Assembly: GCF_000471625.1 (NCBI RefSeq)
Contig: NZ_AUSW01000035.1
Location: 186,001-250,000, forward strand
Length of the DNA stretch: 64,000 bases
From: Psychrobacter aquaticus CMS 56
Lineage (GTDB): Bacteria; Pseudomonadota; Gammaproteobacteria; Pseudomonadales; Moraxellaceae
Reading direction: 5' to 3'
The translations under genes were made by a program, and so were the position numbers. Positions 62,530 through 64,000 of the stretch are shown one piece after another. The stretch's first letter is position 1, and each line of letters opens with the position of its first letter. The notes under the pieces are model-generated. The model was not told the origin of the DNA. It worked only from the letters and a program-made list of their open reading frames with translations, and made no database searches.

Positions 62530-63309
62530 ATGACTATTCGTATTCACCCGATTAAGGCATTTAACGACAATTATATTTGGACATTGATTAACGAAAATAA
62601 TAAACAAGCGATTGTCATTGATCCAGGTCAAGCTGAGCCTGTCATTGCTTATTTAGAAGAGAGTGAATTAGAGCTGACCTCGATTTGGACCACTCATCAT
62701 CATCATGATCATATTGGCGGTGTTGCGGAGTTACAAGAGTCTTATCCCATGACGCATCTGGTTGCACATGCTGAGCATAATGTGGATGAAGATCAGACGA
62801 TAAAGGACGGTAGCACGGTAAGTGCCTGGGGCTGTGCGGCACAAGTATGGGATGTATCGGGTCATACTGCCAGTCATATGGCCTATGTGTTAGATATCGA
62901 TGGGCAAAAACATTGCTTTTGTGGCGATACTTTATTTAGTGCAGGCTGTGGCCGTGTGTTTACGGGCACAATTGATGGATTGTATGACAGCTTTAAGCGT
63001 TTAAACAGCTTGCCAGCTGAAACGCTACTGTATCCAGCGCACGAATATACCGCCAGTAATTTACGTTTTGGTTTGTCTATTGAGCCTGACAATGAAGCAA
63101 TGCAACAGGCATTATTACAAGCAACAGAAAAAACAGCTCAAGGCATGCCGACACTGCCAGTTACCTTAGCGCATGAGCGGGCGGTAAATGTGTTTTTGCG
63201 TACGCAAGAGCCGAGTGTGCTAGCTGGTGTTCAGTCTAAAATGAATATGGTCGACGATCAGCCATTGACTGTGTTCGCGGCTCTACGTGAGCTGAAAAAC
63301 AACTTTTAA
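62530..63309 (+). CDS. gloB: Hydroxyacylglutathione hydrolase (glyoxalase II)
   Basis: Hydrolyses S-lactoylglutathione in methylglyoxal detoxification. The metallo-beta-lactamase zinc motif THHHHDHIGGVAEL is present, with SGHTASHMAYVL, FCGDTLFSAGCGRVF, and LLYPAHEYTASNLRF. 259 aa is normal. SD AAGGA with 6-nt spacing before ATG 62530. It lies between yejA and yejB, which are functionally unrelated. Confidence 0.94.
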   Translation: MTIRIHPIKAFNDNYIWTLINENNKQAIVIDPGQAEPVIAYLEESELELTSIWTTHHHHDHIGGVAELQESYPMTHLVAHAEHNVDEDQTIKDGSTVSAWGCAAQVWDVSGHTASHMAYVLDIDGQKHCFCGDTLFSAGCGRVFTGTIDGLYDSFKRLNSLPAETLLYPAHEYTASNLRFGLSIEPDNEAMQQALLQATEKTAQGMPTLPVTLAHERAVNVFLRTQEPSVLAGVQSKMNMVDDQPLTVFAALRELKNNF

Positions 63310-63343
63310 GCGATCAATCATATTTTTCTTTGTCAACTGTCTT

Positions 63344-63503
63344 TATAGTCGATTCTAAATAAAACAGATATATTATATTTCAAGGCTGAACGGATATAAA
63401 TTTTTCTTGCTTGCTGTGTCTTCGCAGCTCGATGCGGCGAAACTTCTCGTTTAAAGATAAGCATACCAGTTCCGCTGACTCATTTTATACTGAACTTACT
63501 ATA
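63344..63503. mobile_element. Dispersed repeat family A, full copy (160 bp)
   Basis: Left end TATAGTCGATTCTAAATAAA; right end complement TATAGTAAGTTCAGTATAAA. Core TTTTTCTTGCTTGCTGTG, CTTCGCAGCTCGATGCGGCG, then a block identical to 18 kb. Inserted between gloB and yejB, ending about 18 bases before the yejB start. Confidence 0.8.
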
Positions 63504-63521
63504 TTTTAGGAAACCGCCATT

Positions 63522-64000
63522 ATGGGTCGTTATATCTTAAAAAGGTTATTGCTGATATTACCGACGCTTTTTTTGATATTGCTGGCAAACTTTGTGATTG
63601 TACAAGCAGCCCCAGGCGGCCCAGTTGAACAGCAGCTGGCACTTATCGAACAAGGGGCAAAAGACAACGCGCTTGGCGGTAATATTGGTGCAGGTAGTGC
63701 TGGCGGCAATAGTACCTATCAAGGAACGCGCGGCTTATCGGAGGAGATGGTCTCCGCCATCAATGCCCAGTACGGTTTTGATAAATCTGCGCCTGAGCGT
63801 TTTTGGCTCATGTTAAAAAACTATGCGCAGCTGGATTTTGGTGAGTCTTTTTTTAAAGGGCAATCGGTGACAGATCTGATTATAGAAAAGCTACCTGTTT
63901 CAATTTCGCTTGGACTATGGAGTACGCTGCTCATTTATATGATTGCCATCCCACTCGGTATTTATAAAGCCATGCATCATGGATCAGGGATCGATAAAGT
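63522..64000 (+). CDS. yejB: Peptide ABC transporter permease, YejB-like (partial)
   Basis: N-terminal ~159 codons, cut by the window end. An inner-membrane permease starting MGRYILKRLLLILPTLFLILLANFVIVQAAPGGPVEQ, typical of the BPD transp_1 peptide permeases (DppB/OppB/YejB). The extra hydrophilic segment (LIEQGAKDNALGGNIGAGSAGGN) and YGFDKSAPERFWLMLKNYAQLDFGESFFKGQSV are YejB-type features; the second membrane helix (SLGLWSTLLIYMIAIPLGIYKA) begins near the edge. Partner SBP is yejA upstream. Confidence 0.92.
   Translation, partial: MGRYILKRLLLILPTLFLILLANFVIVQAAPGGPVEQQLALIEQGAKDNALGGNIGAGSAGGNSTYQGTRGLSEEMVSAINAQYGFDKSAPERFWLMLKNYAQLDFGESFFKGQSVTDLIIEKLPVSISLGLWSTLLIYMIAIPLGIYKAMHHGSGIDK

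Noticed and set aside
63598..63816. 72-residue plus-strand ORF at the window end
   Set aside because: It is a shadow in another frame of the yejB start, whose membrane helix and peptide-permease motifs are clear.

Overview
This window looks like chromosomal DNA of a gammaproteobacterium of the Moraxellaceae, most likely Psychrobacter. The basis is moderate-to-low GC, the gene vocabulary (cold-shock protein, paired FadE/DmdC-type acyl-CoA dehydrogenases, a Gcr-type 'SpecificRecomb' protein, a CcoS/SafE pair) and the protein sequences I recognise. This is pattern recognition, not a database hit. Most of the window is ordinary core chromosome.

Layout. 0-9 kb: end of ftsY, ogt, yebC, a voltage-gated K+ channel with a zinc ribbon, an AarF/UbiB-type kinase, aroQ, a cold-shock gene, an RhlB-like helicase and a cbb3-oxidase maturation pair (ccoS plus a SafE-like protein with a His/Met tail). 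8.5-14 kb: ydcF-like gene, murB, LMW phosphatase, Hsp15-like S4 protein, an Excalibur protein and ilvA. 14-17 kb: an arsRCHB arsenic operon sits between ilvA and rpiA, with a palindromic operator over a promoter that predicts a leaderless arsR mRNA. 17-23 kb: rpiA, argF, alr-dnaB and pdxA. 23.3-26.1 kb: an accessory patch splits pdxA from rsmA. It holds an orphan ORF, an IS110 remnant, a GC-rich transglutaminase gene of foreign appearance and an IS3-type transposase remnant. 26-38 kb: rsmA-apaH, gcr-like gene, two acyl-CoA dehydrogenases, a PAS-GGDEF-EAL protein and rsmE. 38-43 kb: ahcY-metF behind a predicted S-adenosylhomocysteine riboswitch, then a BtuB-like receptor. 43-50 kb: MscS channel, AlkA-like glycosylase, Smr protein and trpGDC. 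50-64 kb: glnA with a sigma-54 type promoter, DUF4124 and SIMPL proteins, 4.5S RNA (ffs), lemA-M48 protease-unknown gene, a HolD-like gene, serC, and yejA-gloB-yejB (yejB is cut by the window end).

How genes work together. ahcY and metF form a methyl-cycle unit that would be induced when SAH accumulates. arsR/C/H/B sense, reduce, oxidise and export arsenic species. trpG/D/C are three tryptophan steps. yejA and yejB are parts of a peptide ABC importer. ccoS and the SafE-like protein point to copper handling during cbb3 oxidase assembly.

Structure beyond genes. Three families of short dispersed intergenic repeats are visible. (1) Two elements of exactly 177 bp with terminal inverted repeats and flanking CTAG. 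(2) A 142-160 bp family with TATAGT/ACTATA ends and a hairpin core: four full copies and two partial. (3) A shorter family around a TCAAACTCGTTT-like core, three copies. I saw no CRISPR array, no tRNA or rRNA gene and no intact IS or prophage. The most interesting new observations are the repeat families, the covarying SAH riboswitch, the leaderless arsR promoter-operator, and the HolD-like protein with a long acidic insertion.
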